NCBI GenBank assembly: GCA_018713255.1
Contig: DVFL01000040.1
Location: forward strand, 62,001 to 126,000
DNA length: 64,000 bases
Origin: Candidatus Cottocaccamicrobium excrementipullorum
Lineage (GTDB): Bacteria > Bacillota > Clostridia > Lachnospirales > Lachnospiraceae
Reading direction: 5' to 3'
Shown: positions 17,406 through 24,774 of the stretch, in pieces
Numbering within the stretch: the first letter of the stretch is position 1
How the letters are laid out: every line of letters begins with the position of its first letter
Position numbers and translations under genes: made by a program
The notes under the pieces: generated by a model
What the model was told of the DNA's origin: nothing
What the model saw: only the letters and a program-made list of their open reading frames with translations
The model's database searches: none

Positions 17406-18206
17406 ATGGATGTAATTTACGGATTGTTTATTGCACTTTCTATGTATTCAAAGATTCCTGTCCCGGTTCTGGAATGGAAGAAAAGCCGTCTTCGGTATGT
17501 GATGTGCTGGTTCCCTTTCGTTGGCCTGGTCTGCGGCCTGTTATTATGGCTCTGGCTTTGGCTGGCAGGCCGGCTGGAGATTCATCCAGGAGCCGCAGGG
17601 CTGGTGGGAAGCTGTATTCCTTTGTGGGTTACAGGAGGAATACATATGGATGGTTTTTTGGATACAGTAGATGCCAGAAGTTCTTATGGGGATAAGGAAA
17701 AGAAACTGAAAATCCTGAAGGATCCCCATACAGGGGCCTTTGCTTTGATTGGAGGCGGAGTTTATCTGCTTTTTTACGGCGCATGTATGATACAGCTGGC
17801 GGCGGACATGAGTTTTGAAAAGGGAAGACTTGCGGCTGCCGCTTTTTGCCTGGTTTTTCCTCTGGAAAGAGCCTTCAGCGGATTGTCGGTGGCTTGTTTC
17901 CCCTGCGCCAAGGACAGCGGCCTGGCAAGGACCTTCTCCGATGGAGCCAGCAAAGGGACGGTATCTGCAGTGATGGTACTGTGGATTTTAGCTTGTTTTG
18001 GCATAATGGCTGTGATTTCTGGAATGCTTCCCTTTATTGTGACCATGGCTTTTGGATTGGGAATATACGGATATTACTGGCAGATGAGCAAAAAGGAATT
18101 TGGGGGAATTACAGGAGACTTGGCAGGCTGGTTTCTTCAGATGTTTGAATTGGCTTGTCTGGCGGCTTTGACAATATCAGCCAGAGCAGCCATACTGGCA
18201 GGCTGA
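17406..18206 (+). CDS. cobS: Adenosylcobinamide-GDP ribazoletransferase (cobalamin synthase)
   Basis: CobS joins the activated lower ligand to adenosylcobinamide-GDP in the membrane, the last assembly step. The 266-aa polytopic protein has the signature GGIHMDGFLDTVDARSS and the metal-binding LKDPHTGAFALIG, plus FGGITGDLAGWFLQ near the end. It follows cbiB by 13 bp with GGGGGCG upstream. Confidence 0.95.
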   Translation: MDVIYGLFIALSMYSKIPVPVLEWKKSRLRYVMCWFPFVGLVCGLLLWLWLWLAGRLEIHPGAAGLVGSCIPLWVTGGIHMDGFLDTVDARSSYGDKEKKLKILKDPHTGAFALIGGGVYLLFYGACMIQLAADMSFEKGRLAAAAFCLVFPLERAFSGLSVACFPCAKDSGLARTFSDGASKGTVSAVMVLWILACFGIMAVISGMLPFIVTMAFGLGIYGYYWQMSKKEFGGITGDLAGWFLQMFELACLAALTISARAAILAG

Positions 18207-18261
18207 CTTGGCAGCATCGGTGTTCCTTCTGATCGCTGATGCTCAAGAGAGGAGAATTTAC

Positions 18262-18708
18262 ATGGGAAAAAGATCGATTCTGCTGATTGTTGGAGGAGCA
18301 GCCCAGGGCAAACGGAAGTTTGCTGCAAAACTGTGGAACAGCCGCCTGGAATCAGAAGAGAAAGAACGCCGTCTTGATCCGGAACAGATGGCAGACGGCG
18401 GATTGTGCTCCTGGGAAGAGTTCCAGCAGGCTGACGCAGTTTTTGGACTGCAGGAGATGATCCGCCGGATCTTAGAAGCTGGAGAGATGCCAGGGGAGGA
18501 TTCAGGAACTGAGATCGCCAGGAGAATTATTGATGAAGGAAAGCAGTATATTCTCATTTCTGATGAGGTGGGATGCGGTATCGTGCCGATGGATGCATTT
18601 GACCGGGAATACCGGGAAGCCGTAGGCAGAGCCTGCTGCTGCCTGGGGGAGGAAGCTGAGGAAGTCTGGCGGGTGACGGCGGGAATCGGCCAGCGGATTA
18701 AGCCCTGA
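18262..18708 (+). CDS. CobU-like protein, second paralog with altered P-loop
   Basis: This 148-aa protein has the C-terminal block of CobU intact (ISDEVGCGIVPMDAFDREYREAVGR at residues 99-123, then EEVWRVTAGIGQRIK). Its P-loop is altered: GGAAQGKR at residues 11-18 ends in arginine where serine or threonine normally binds magnesium. The histidine loop region is also missing, so the protein is short. I chose the ATG at 18262 because GAGGAG lies just upstream; a TTG at 18208 is unlikely. It is the complement of the divergent CobU at 15.8 kb. Confidence 0.75.
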   Translation: MGKRSILLIVGGAAQGKRKFAAKLWNSRLESEEKERRLDPEQMADGGLCSWEEFQQADAVFGLQEMIRRILEAGEMPGEDSGTEIARRIIDEGKQYILISDEVGCGIVPMDAFDREYREAVGRACCCLGEEAEEVWRVTAGIGQRIKP

Positions 18709-18755
18709 TTCCCCGGGACTTTAAAAAGGATTTAGGAAGATAAGGAGGCAGCAAA

Positions 18756-19355
18756 ATGATTGAAGGAATTAAAGGAATTAACCCAGATGAAGTTCCAGAG
18801 GAATTTTTGGAAAAGATTGGAGAAGAGACACGACGGGTGGCGGAGGAGTTTTTTGAAGGAGCGAAAATGAGACCGGGACAGCTTTTAGTCGTGGGATGTT
18901 CTTCCAGTGAAATCGAAGCTTCGCGGATTGGCACATATTCCAGCCGGGAGATTGGCTGGAAAGTATACCAAATTTTGGCGGAAGAATGTGGAAAAAGAGG
19001 AGTGTATTTGGCGGCCCAGTGCTGTGAACACCTGAACCGTGCGCTGATTTTGGAGCAGGAAGGAGCAGAACGGTTTGGGTATGAGCCGGTGAACGTGGTT
19101 CCGCAGCTGAAAGCCGGCGGTTCATTTGCCACAGCGGCTTATGAATCGATGAGACAGCCTACAGCAGTGGAGGAAGTACGGGCTGACGGAGGAATCGATA
19201 TTGGCGATACTCTCATCGGCATGCATTTAAAACCGGTGGCGGTTCCTATGCGGATACTGACCAGAAAGATCGGCGGTGCAAATGTGGTCTGTGCCAGAGT
19301 GCGGCCCAAGTATATTGGGGGAGCAAGAGCGGTATATGATGAGGATTTGCAGTGA
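18756..19355 (+). CDS. DUF436 / TIGR01440 family protein (YwlG-like)
   Basis: The 199-aa protein matches the conserved TIGR01440 family: VVGCSSSEI, GTYSSREIGWKVYQIL, LAAQCCEHLNRALI, and DIGDTLIGMHLKPVAVPMR. The biochemical function is not known. AAGGAGG precedes the start. It lies 47 bp after the cobalamin genes and may simply be the last gene of that transcript. Confidence 0.9.
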   Translation: MIEGIKGINPDEVPEEFLEKIGEETRRVAEEFFEGAKMRPGQLLVVGCSSSEIEASRIGTYSSREIGWKVYQILAEECGKRGVYLAAQCCEHLNRALILEQEGAERFGYEPVNVVPQLKAGGSFATAAYESMRQPTAVEEVRADGGIDIGDTLIGMHLKPVAVPMRILTRKIGGANVVCARVRPKYIGGARAVYDEDLQ

Positions 19356-19435
19356 TGACTTGGAATAATCGTGGAACAAACAGACGGAGGGCGGCAGTCT
19401 TCAAAAAGGGCTGCCGCTGCTGCGGAAAAGAGAAA

Positions 19436-19469
19436 ACAAAAAAGCCCTTCCCATCGGGAAGAGCTTTTT
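19436..19469 (-). terminator. Terminator of tRNA-Leu(CAG) copy 1, probably bidirectional
   Basis: A hairpin of 12 bp (AAGC-T-CTTCCC with GGGAAG-G-GCTT as read on the minus strand) with a 3-nt loop is flanked by T runs on both strands. It can serve both the DUF436 gene and the convergent tRNA. Confidence 0.75.
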
Positions 19470-19475
19470 CTGCAA

Positions 19476-19559
19476 TGCAGAAGATGGGAGTCGAACCCAC
19501 AAGGTATTTCTACCACACGGACCTGAACCGTGCGCGTCTGCCAATTCCGCCACTTCTGC
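19476..19559 (-). tRNA. tRNA-Leu (anticodon CAG), copy 1
   Basis: The 84-nt class II tRNA has acceptor arms GCAGAAG/CTTCTGC, anticodon stem CACGG/CCGTG with loop TTCAGGT (anticodon CAG), a long variable arm, and GGTTCGACTCC in the T arm. CCA is not encoded. A strong promoter lies upstream on the minus strand. The sequence is identical to copy 2 on the other strand. Confidence 0.97.
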
Positions 19560-19598
19560 ATGTGAACGATTGATTTCTCGCTCGCTGCAACGAAAATC

Positions 19599-19627
19599 AT
19601 TATATGACATTTCTGGAAAAAAGTCAA
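19599..19627 (-). promoter_or_regulatory. Promoter of tRNA-Leu(CAG) copy 1
   Basis: On the minus strand TTGACT (19622-19627) and TATAAT (19599-19604) are 17 nt apart. Confidence 0.85.
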
Positions 19628-19719
19628 CAACAATTTAAAAAAAATGGAGAAAAAATTTCTTTGCCTCGTCAAGTTTCAAATGAAGTGGTCAACGGGCAAA
19701 ATATGAACTTTGGTTGAAC

Positions 19720-19753
19720 AAAAAAACGGCATAGCCATAAGCTATACCGTTTC
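19720..19753 (-). terminator. Terminator of tRNA-Leu(AAG)
   Basis: On the minus strand ACGGTATAGC pairs with GCTATGCCGT (one G-U) and is followed by a run of T. Confidence 0.8.
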
Positions 19754-19796
19754 TTCTTCAAGAGCAGCGCCTTTCCGGCGCTATTCTTACCTTGCG

Positions 19797-19880
19797 TGCG
19801 GGGTATGGGACTTGAACCCACACAGTCATACAACCACTAGATCCTTAGTCTAGCCCGTCTGCCAATTCCGGCAACCCCGC
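19797..19880 (-). tRNA. tRNA-Leu (anticodon AAG)
   Basis: The 84-nt class II tRNA has acceptor GCGGGGT/ACCCCGC, anticodon stem CTAGA/TCTAG with loop CTAAGGA (anticodon AAG), and GGTTCAAGTCC in the T arm. CCA is not encoded. Confidence 0.95.
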
Positions 19881-19892
19881 AAACCGATATGT

Positions 19893-19921
19893 AGTATAGC
19901 ATATATTTTCCAAGAATGCAA
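19893..19921 (-). promoter_or_regulatory. Promoter of tRNA-Leu(AAG)
   Basis: On the minus strand TTGCAT (19916-19921) and TATACT (19893-19898) are 17 nt apart, with an extended TGC before the -10. Confidence 0.8.
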
Positions 19922-19966
19922 GCGAAAAATGAATTTTTTTAAAAATTAAAATTTTTGGAAAAACTA

Positions 19967-19995
19967 TTGACAAAACAGAGATCCTTGTTTATAAT
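19967..19995 (+). promoter_or_regulatory. Consensus promoter of tRNA-Leu(CAG) copy 2
   Basis: TTGACA (19967-19972) and TATAAT (19990-19995) are separated by 17 nt, a full sigma-A consensus. Confidence 0.92.
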
Positions 19996-20023
19996 GTGTT
20001 TCGTTGCTTGTGATACAAGCCAT

Positions 20024-20107
20024 GCAGAAGTGGCGGAATTGGCAGACGCGCACGGTTCAGGTCCGTGTGGTAGAAATACCTTGTGGGTTCGACTCCCATC
20101 TTCTGCA
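20024..20107 (+). tRNA. tRNA-Leu (anticodon CAG), copy 2
   Basis: This is identical base for base to the minus-strand copy at 19476-19559, with the same anticodon CAG and long variable arm. With flanking bases, the two copies form an 89-nt perfect inverted repeat (19474-19562 and 20021-20109). Confidence 0.97.
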
Positions 20108-20117
20108 TTCAGAAGAA

Positions 20118-20160
20118 GGAAGCCCTTACAGCTGAATGAACTTAGCTGTGAGGGCTTTTT
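20118..20160 (+). terminator. Terminator of tRNA-Leu(CAG) copy 2
   Basis: A 14-bp stem (AAGCCCTTACAGCT with AGCTGTGAGGGCTT, one G-U) with a 10-nt loop ends in TTTTT. It lies 7 bp from the end of the convergent DUF885 gene and may stop both. Confidence 0.85.
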
Positions 20161-20166
20161 CGTATT

Positions 20167-21975
20167 TCAGGGCCGGGAGAGCCTTTCATTGATCCACTGT
20201 TCTAATGCTTCGCGGATTACCGTAAAGGGAGCAGGGCCAACATCCAGAAGAAACCGGTGAAAATCCATAAGCTGAAATTTTTTGCCTAAAGCATTTTCGG
20301 CTTTCTGGCGCATATCAGTAATTTCCAGATATCCCACATAATATTCCAGGTAGTTTGCCGGATTATCCACCATGGCATCGTAGAGCGCGGCGGCGTAGGA
20401 CTGGTCAGGGTCTGCGTAGTATTGGGAAAGGTATTGATGGATGTCTGACACATTCCAGCCCTGGTCATTCACCATAATATCAAGATAGGCGTGAAGTCCC
20501 AGGGTAATGGATGAGTTTAAAGCTAACAGTCTCCCTAGCTGAGGATTAAGCCCAGGGTCCATTTGGTAAGATTCCATTTCGACATAAGTGGCCCAGCCCT
20601 CGGTGTAGGCGCCAAAGGAGAGAAGATGCCGGAAGGGGGCAGGATCAGAGGCCAAAAAGTAGTTGGTTTGGTACAGGTGGCCCGGGTATCCTTCATGGGC
20701 CAAGGTGGAAAACAGCTGCTCTGGAGAGGAAGAAGCGCTGCCTTGATTGATGTAAATGGTGTTTGTTCCGGCTTGGTCTAAAGGAGGCGTCAGATAAAAT
20801 GCGGGGCTCAGCACCGATTCTAATGCGTCTGGAACGTAGCAGATGGTGTAATCCGGGCAGATTGGCTGGGGAAAAGACTGAGCGGTTTCTTCCCGGAGAA
20901 AAGCTAAGATTTCCTCAGGATCGGTAAGGGAGAAGGAGGCCTGGTCAATTTGTTTAAGCAGACCGGGATCTTTTTGGAGAATAGCCGCGGCTTCCTGAAA
21001 ATCCTGCCAAATACGGTTTTCGATGACCTTTCTGAGGGTATCGATGCTTTGGCAGGAGGTGAAGGTGGAGGAATAGACCAGATACCGGTAATACGCTTTC
21101 CCTTCAGGATAATTGCATAATCCGCCTTCCGTCTTTCCTGTCCCCATAAGCTTGGTCAATCCTTCGGCAAGAGCCGTATAGGCGGGAATAAAGGCGGTGT
21201 TGATCAGCTGCTGGTGGCGGAGATCCAGGCTTTTTTTCTTTTCCGGGGAAAGACCTTCCAGAGACTCAAGACGCTTGGAAAAGGTTTCAGTAAGGATGCA
21301 GTCTTCGCCAGAAGACAGATACGGCTGACAGGACTCCAGCACTCGCTTAAGGCTGTGATCAGACATCATCAGTCCCATGGCGGCCTTCTCCTGTTCCAGG
21401 TCAAGAAGCTGCTGGAAATAGTCTGGAAGCCCTGCCAGAAGAGAAAAATAATCTTCAACATCGTCCTCGGTATAAAAGGCATATTCGGCTAAAAGAACAG
21501 GAAGCTGGGCCTGGAGTCCGATGGTGGGGGAGAGAGGCTGGACGTAGCCTTCCATCCCCTGGCAGGAAAGCTGGGTTTTCAGATAAGTTTTCAGAATCTG
21601 ATAATCCAGCTGACTTTGCTGGTCCAGGTTTATGGGATTGATGGCCTCTAACTGGTCCAGATAGCTGGAGAAGGAGGCGGTGCTTTGCACAAGATCTTCC
21701 AGGGAAAGGCTGCCGTAGAGACTTTCTGGCTCGTTAAGACCCAGCTTTTCTGGATGGGCCAGAAGATAATGGCGGTCCAGGAGGGAGGAAGCTGCGTTTT
21801 CGTAAAACAGCTGGTTCGTAAGGGCGAGGAAGCTTGACTGGCTGTTGTTCTCAGATGCATGGCGAGTCAAGCTGGGAAGCTCAAGGTCTGCGCTGGAAAA
21901 GTTCTGGCAGCCGCTTAAACTGGCTCCGGCTGCCAGAACCAGGGAGGCGAGAGCGGCAGCAATAAATGGTTTCAT
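20167..21975 (-). CDS. DUF885 family lipoprotein, probable metal-dependent hydrolase
   Basis: The 602-aa protein begins with a lipoprotein signal peptide (lipobox LSGC, Cys23), so it is probably anchored outside the membrane. It matches the DUF885 family: the metal-site motif HEGYPGH is at residues 427-433, followed by GAYTEGWATYVE. Such proteins are related to zinc peptidases, but the substrate is unknown. GGAGG lies 7 nt before the ATG, but it is buried in a 14-bp hairpin with a T tail (see the terminator at 21977-22019), so expression is probably restrained. ribU lies upstream on the same strand. Confidence 0.88.
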   Translation of the reverse strand: MKPFIAAALASLVLAAGASLSGCQNFSSADLELPSLTRHASENNSQSSFLALTNQLFYENAASSLLDRHYLLAHPEKLGLNEPESLYGSLSLEDLVQSTASFSSYLDQLEAINPINLDQQSQLDYQILKTYLKTQLSCQGMEGYVQPLSPTIGLQAQLPVLLAEYAFYTEDDVEDYFSLLAGLPDYFQQLLDLEQEKAAMGLMMSDHSLKRVLESCQPYLSSGEDCILTETFSKRLESLEGLSPEKKKSLDLRHQQLINTAFIPAYTALAEGLTKLMGTGKTEGGLCNYPEGKAYYRYLVYSSTFTSCQSIDTLRKVIENRIWQDFQEAAAILQKDPGLLKQIDQASFSLTDPEEILAFLREETAQSFPQPICPDYTICYVPDALESVLSPAFYLTPPLDQAGTNTIYINQGSASSSPEQLFSTLAHEGYPGHLYQTNYFLASDPAPFRHLLSFGAYTEGWATYVEMESYQMDPGLNPQLGRLLALNSSITLGLHAYLDIMVNDQGWNVSDIHQYLSQYYADPDQSYAAALYDAMVDNPANYLEYYVGYLEITDMRQKAENALGKKFQLMDFHRFLLDVGPAPFTVIREALEQWINERLSRP

Positions 21976-21976
21976 G

Positions 21977-22019
21977 AAAAAACCTCCGAATATGCTTTAT
22001 GATAGAGCATATTCGGAGG
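21977..22019 (-). terminator. Perfect hairpin with T tail overlapping the DUF885 ribosome binding site
   Basis: On the minus strand a 14-bp perfect stem (22006-22019 with 21983-21996) and 9-nt loop are followed by six T. This is a textbook terminator for ribU. The last five bases of the stem are GGAGG, the only good ribosome binding site for the DUF885 gene, 7 nt before its ATG. Confidence 0.8.
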
Positions 22020-22061
22020 CGCGGCAAGTTAGTATGAAATTTACCAAAGGGCGGAAAGAAA

Positions 22062-22691
22062 TTACAGCCGGTTTTTGATTACGCTGCTGACTCTTTTATA
22101 GATGAGAGCAGTAACCAGAGAAACTAAAGAGCCTTTTAACAGGTTAAAGGGAGCGACTGCCAGAAGAACAAAGGCAGCCAGGCTGTTGATTCTTGGGTTT
22201 AAGGCGGTTCCCATGGCGATTAAGGCATCCATAGGCATTTCAAATGCCTTGGCATAGGTGGGAAGAAGGATAAAGGTGTTGGTAAAACACCCTACCAGAA
22301 CCATAATCGCTACTCCGGCAATCATTCCCAGAATAGCGGATCCCTTTGATTTATGATGCTTGTAGATCAGTGCGGCTGGAATGACCAGGGAACATGCCTG
22401 AATCCAGTTGGACAATTCGCCGATGCCGGCGGTCTGAGTTCCTCTCAGCGCCAGGGAAATCAGGATTTTCACGGCGGCAATGACGGCACCGGCGGCCGGG
22501 CCTAAAGCAAATGCGCCGATCATCACCGGCACGTCGCAGAAGTCCAGCTTATAAAAGGACGGCGCAAAGGGAACCGGTACCTGAATATACATCAAGAGCC
22601 CGGAAAGGGCGCCGAACATGGCCATCAAAACCATGTTTTTCGTGGTAAAAAGCTTCTTTTCCTGTTTTTCCTGCTTTACTGCAAGATCCAT
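22062..22691 (-). CDS. ribU: Riboflavin ECF transporter substrate-binding subunit
   Basis: RibU is the membrane S component that binds riboflavin and docks on the shared energy-coupling module (not in this window). The 209-aa protein is almost all hydrophobic segments and shows the family pattern FGALSGLLMYIQVPVPFAP, followed by LDFCDVPVMIGAFALGPAAG. The FMN riboswitch just upstream confirms the substrate. AGGAGG precedes the ATG. Confidence 0.94.
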   Translation of the reverse strand: MDLAVKQEKQEKKLFTTKNMVLMAMFGALSGLLMYIQVPVPFAPSFYKLDFCDVPVMIGAFALGPAAGAVIAAVKILISLALRGTQTAGIGELSNWIQACSLVIPAALIYKHHKSKGSAILGMIAGVAIMVLVGCFTNTFILLPTYAKAFEMPMDALIAMGTALNPRINSLAAFVLLAVAPFNLLKGSLVSLVTALIYKRVSSVIKNRL

Positions 22692-22752
22692 AAAAATTCC
22701 TCCTTTTGATGGTTCTCCTGAGGAATGACGGTCTGCCGGTTTGATTTAAACG

Positions 22753-22780
22753 CAAAAAAACCGGACAGAATTTGTCCGGG
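22753..22780 (-). terminator. Regulated terminator of the FMN riboswitch
   Basis: On the minus strand CCGGACA pairs with TGTCCGG across a 5-nt loop and is followed by seven T. It lies between the riboswitch aptamer and ribU, so FMN binding probably favours termination. Confidence 0.85.
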
Positions 22781-22809
22781 ACCTTCCTGCATCATAAAAA
22801 CGCCAGCAA

Positions 22810-22922
22810 TCTTCTCTCATCCAGACTATACTGTCGGTTCCGGAATTTCGCCGGATCGGCCGTTTTCACGGTTCGCGGACTGTACCGCCGGTAGGGAATT
22901 GCACCCTGCCCCGAAGAACGTT
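22810..22922 (-). promoter_or_regulatory. FMN riboswitch (RFN element)
   Basis: Read on the minus strand, the conserved RFN blocks are present in order: TTCTTCGGGGCAGGGTG, ATTCCCTACCGGCGGT, GTCCGCGA, ACCGACAGTATAGTC and GGATGAGAGAAG. It controls ribU by transcription termination. Confidence 0.97.
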
Positions 22923-22934
22923 TTATTTTGATTA

Positions 22935-22963
22935 ATTATATGATTCTGAAAATGCTTTGTCAA
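22935..22963 (-). promoter_or_regulatory. Promoter of the FMN riboswitch-ribU transcript
   Basis: On the minus strand TTGACA (22958-22963) and TATAAT (22935-22940) are 17 nt apart. Confidence 0.92.
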
Positions 22964-23055
22964 TAGGAGAATAAAAATATCTGGTAAAGTGTGAAAAAAT
23001 GGTATATAATATTTCCGGCACAAGCCTGAGCAATAAGTTAAGTTAGGAGGAAACC

Positions 23056-23799
23056 ATGCTTAGATTAGAACACTTATCCTTTGACGTCGAAGACGCAAAG
23101 GGAGAGAAAGGCATTATTAAGGATATCAGCCTGACCATAGATGATGGAAAGTTTGTTGTTATTACCGGCCCTAACGGGGGCGGAAAATCTACGTTGGCAA
23201 AATTGATTGCCGGCATCGAAAAACCCACAGGAGGCCGGATTTATTTTAATGAGCAGGATATTACGGAAATGAGTGTAACTGACCGGGCTAACATGGGGAT
23301 CAGCTACGCATTTCAGCAGCCGGTGCGGTTTAAGGGACTTCAGGTGCTGGATCTTCTGCGCCTGGCGGCGAAGCAGAAGCTTTCGGCGGCAGATGCCTGC
23401 CAGTATCTTTCTGAGGTGGGGCTCTGCGCCAAGGATTATATTAACCGTGAAGTAAATGCCAGCCTTTCAGGAGGAGAGCTTAAGCGGATTGAGATTGCCA
23501 CGGTGCTTGCCAGAAGTTCCGCCCTTGCGGTGTTTGATGAGCCGGAGGCGGGAATTGACTTGTGGAGCTTCCAGAATCTGATCCAGGTATTTGAGCGGAT
23601 GCAGGAGAATACAAAGGGGTCTATACTGATTATCTCCCACCAGGAGCGGATTTTAAATATTGCAGATGAAATTGTGGTGATTGCAGACGGCCAGATTACC
23701 AGACAGGGAAAGCGGGAGGAGGTACTTCCGGAAATCCTGGGAACCTCTTCTGCAGTGGACGCCTGCAGCAAGTTTTATCAGGGAGGTGCGAAGGAATGA
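23056..23799 (+). CDS. sufC: SufC-like ABC ATPase for Fe-S cluster assembly
   Basis: The 247-aa cytosolic ABC ATPase has Walker A GPNGGGKST at about residues 39-47, signature SLSGGELKRIEIA and Walker B LAVFDEPEAGID, with the SufC pattern of an acidic EPEAGID block. It works with the SufB/D-like protein encoded next (ATGA overlap) as a scaffold for iron-sulfur cluster building. There is no sufS, sufU or separate sufD beside it. AGGAGG precedes the ATG. Confidence 0.9.
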   Translation: MLRLEHLSFDVEDAKGEKGIIKDISLTIDDGKFVVITGPNGGGKSTLAKLIAGIEKPTGGRIYFNEQDITEMSVTDRANMGISYAFQQPVRFKGLQVLDLLRLAAKQKLSAADACQYLSEVGLCAKDYINREVNASLSGGELKRIEIATVLARSSALAVFDEPEAGIDLWSFQNLIQVFERMQENTKGSILIISHQERILNIADEIVVIADGQITRQGKREEVLPEILGTSSAVDACSKFYQGGAKE

Positions 23800-24716
23800 T
23801 GGATGAAATTCAGAAAACAATATTAGAGCAGGTAGCAGATCTTCATTCGGTGCCGGAAGGGGCTTATAATATCCGGGCCAATGGAAAAACCGCAGGGCGG
23901 AATACGACGGCGAATATTGATATTATTTCCAAAGAGGACGGAAGCGGCATTGATATTCGGATTAAACCAGGAACAAAGCATGAAAGCGTCCATATTCCGG
24001 TGGTATTAAGCGAAAGCGGCCTGAAGGAAACGGTTTATAATGATTTTTATATTGGAGATGATGCAGATGTGGTGATCGTAGCAGGATGCGGCATTGACAA
24101 CTGCGGAAATCAGGACTCTGAGCATGACGGCATCCATCGGTTTTTTGTGGGCAAAAACGCCCGGGTAAAGTATGTGGAAAAGCATTATGGAAGCGGAAAT
24201 GGCAAAGGAGAGAGGATTTTAAATCCGGTAACGGAAATTACCATGGATGAGGGCAGCTACGTGGAGATGGAAATGACCCAGATCAAAGGCGTGGATTCCA
24301 CGATCCGTACCACCAAGGCGGATGTGGCTGCCGGCGCTAAGTTAATTATCCGGGAGCGGCTGCTGACCCATGGTCATCAGTCGGCAGTAAGCAGCTTTGA
24401 TGTTAATTTAAACGGAGAAGATGCCAGCGCCAATGTAATATCCCGTTCTGTGGCAAAGGAAGATTCCTACCAGAAATTTATTTCTACCATTAACGGAAAT
24501 GCCAAATGTGCCGGCCATACAGAATGTGATGCCATTATCATGGATAATGCCAAGATTTCTGCTGTTCCGGAGCTGACGGCAAATAATCCGGATGCGGCTC
24601 TGATTCATGAGGCCGCCATTGGAAAGATTGCTGGCGAGCAGATCATTAAGCTGATGACCCTGGGGCTTACAGAGGAAGAGGCAGAGGCTCAGATTGTCAA
24701 TGGCTTCTTGAAGTAG
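23796..24716 (+). CDS. sufB: SufB/SufD family Fe-S scaffold protein, short form
   Basis: This 306-aa protein has the SufB/D beta-helix core (EKHYGSGNGKGERILNPVTEI, GHTECDAIIMDNAKISAVPEL, HEAAIGKIAGEQIIKLMTLGLTEEEA). It is much shorter than classical SufB of about 460 aa. Cysteines at CGIDNCGNQDSEHDG and AKCAGHTECDA are candidate cluster ligands. With SufC next door, this resembles the minimal two-gene SMS/SufCB type described in archaea and anaerobic bacteria. It overlaps sufC by ATGA. Confidence 0.88.
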   Translation: MMDEIQKTILEQVADLHSVPEGAYNIRANGKTAGRNTTANIDIISKEDGSGIDIRIKPGTKHESVHIPVVLSESGLKETVYNDFYIGDDADVVIVAGCGIDNCGNQDSEHDGIHRFFVGKNARVKYVEKHYGSGNGKGERILNPVTEITMDEGSYVEMEMTQIKGVDSTIRTTKADVAAGAKLIIRERLLTHGHQSAVSSFDVNLNGEDASANVISRSVAKEDSYQKFISTINGNAKCAGHTECDAIIMDNAKISAVPELTANNPDAALIHEAAIGKIAGEQIIKLMTLGLTEEEAEAQIVNGFLK

Positions 24717-24774
24717 GAATATTTTTTCTTTTCAGAGGATAAAATAACAGTAAACAGACGCCGGGAGTTTTCCA

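Noticed and set aside
19955-20260. 101-aa open frame across tRNA-Leu
   Set aside because: It reads through a tRNA gene and its terminator; an artefact.
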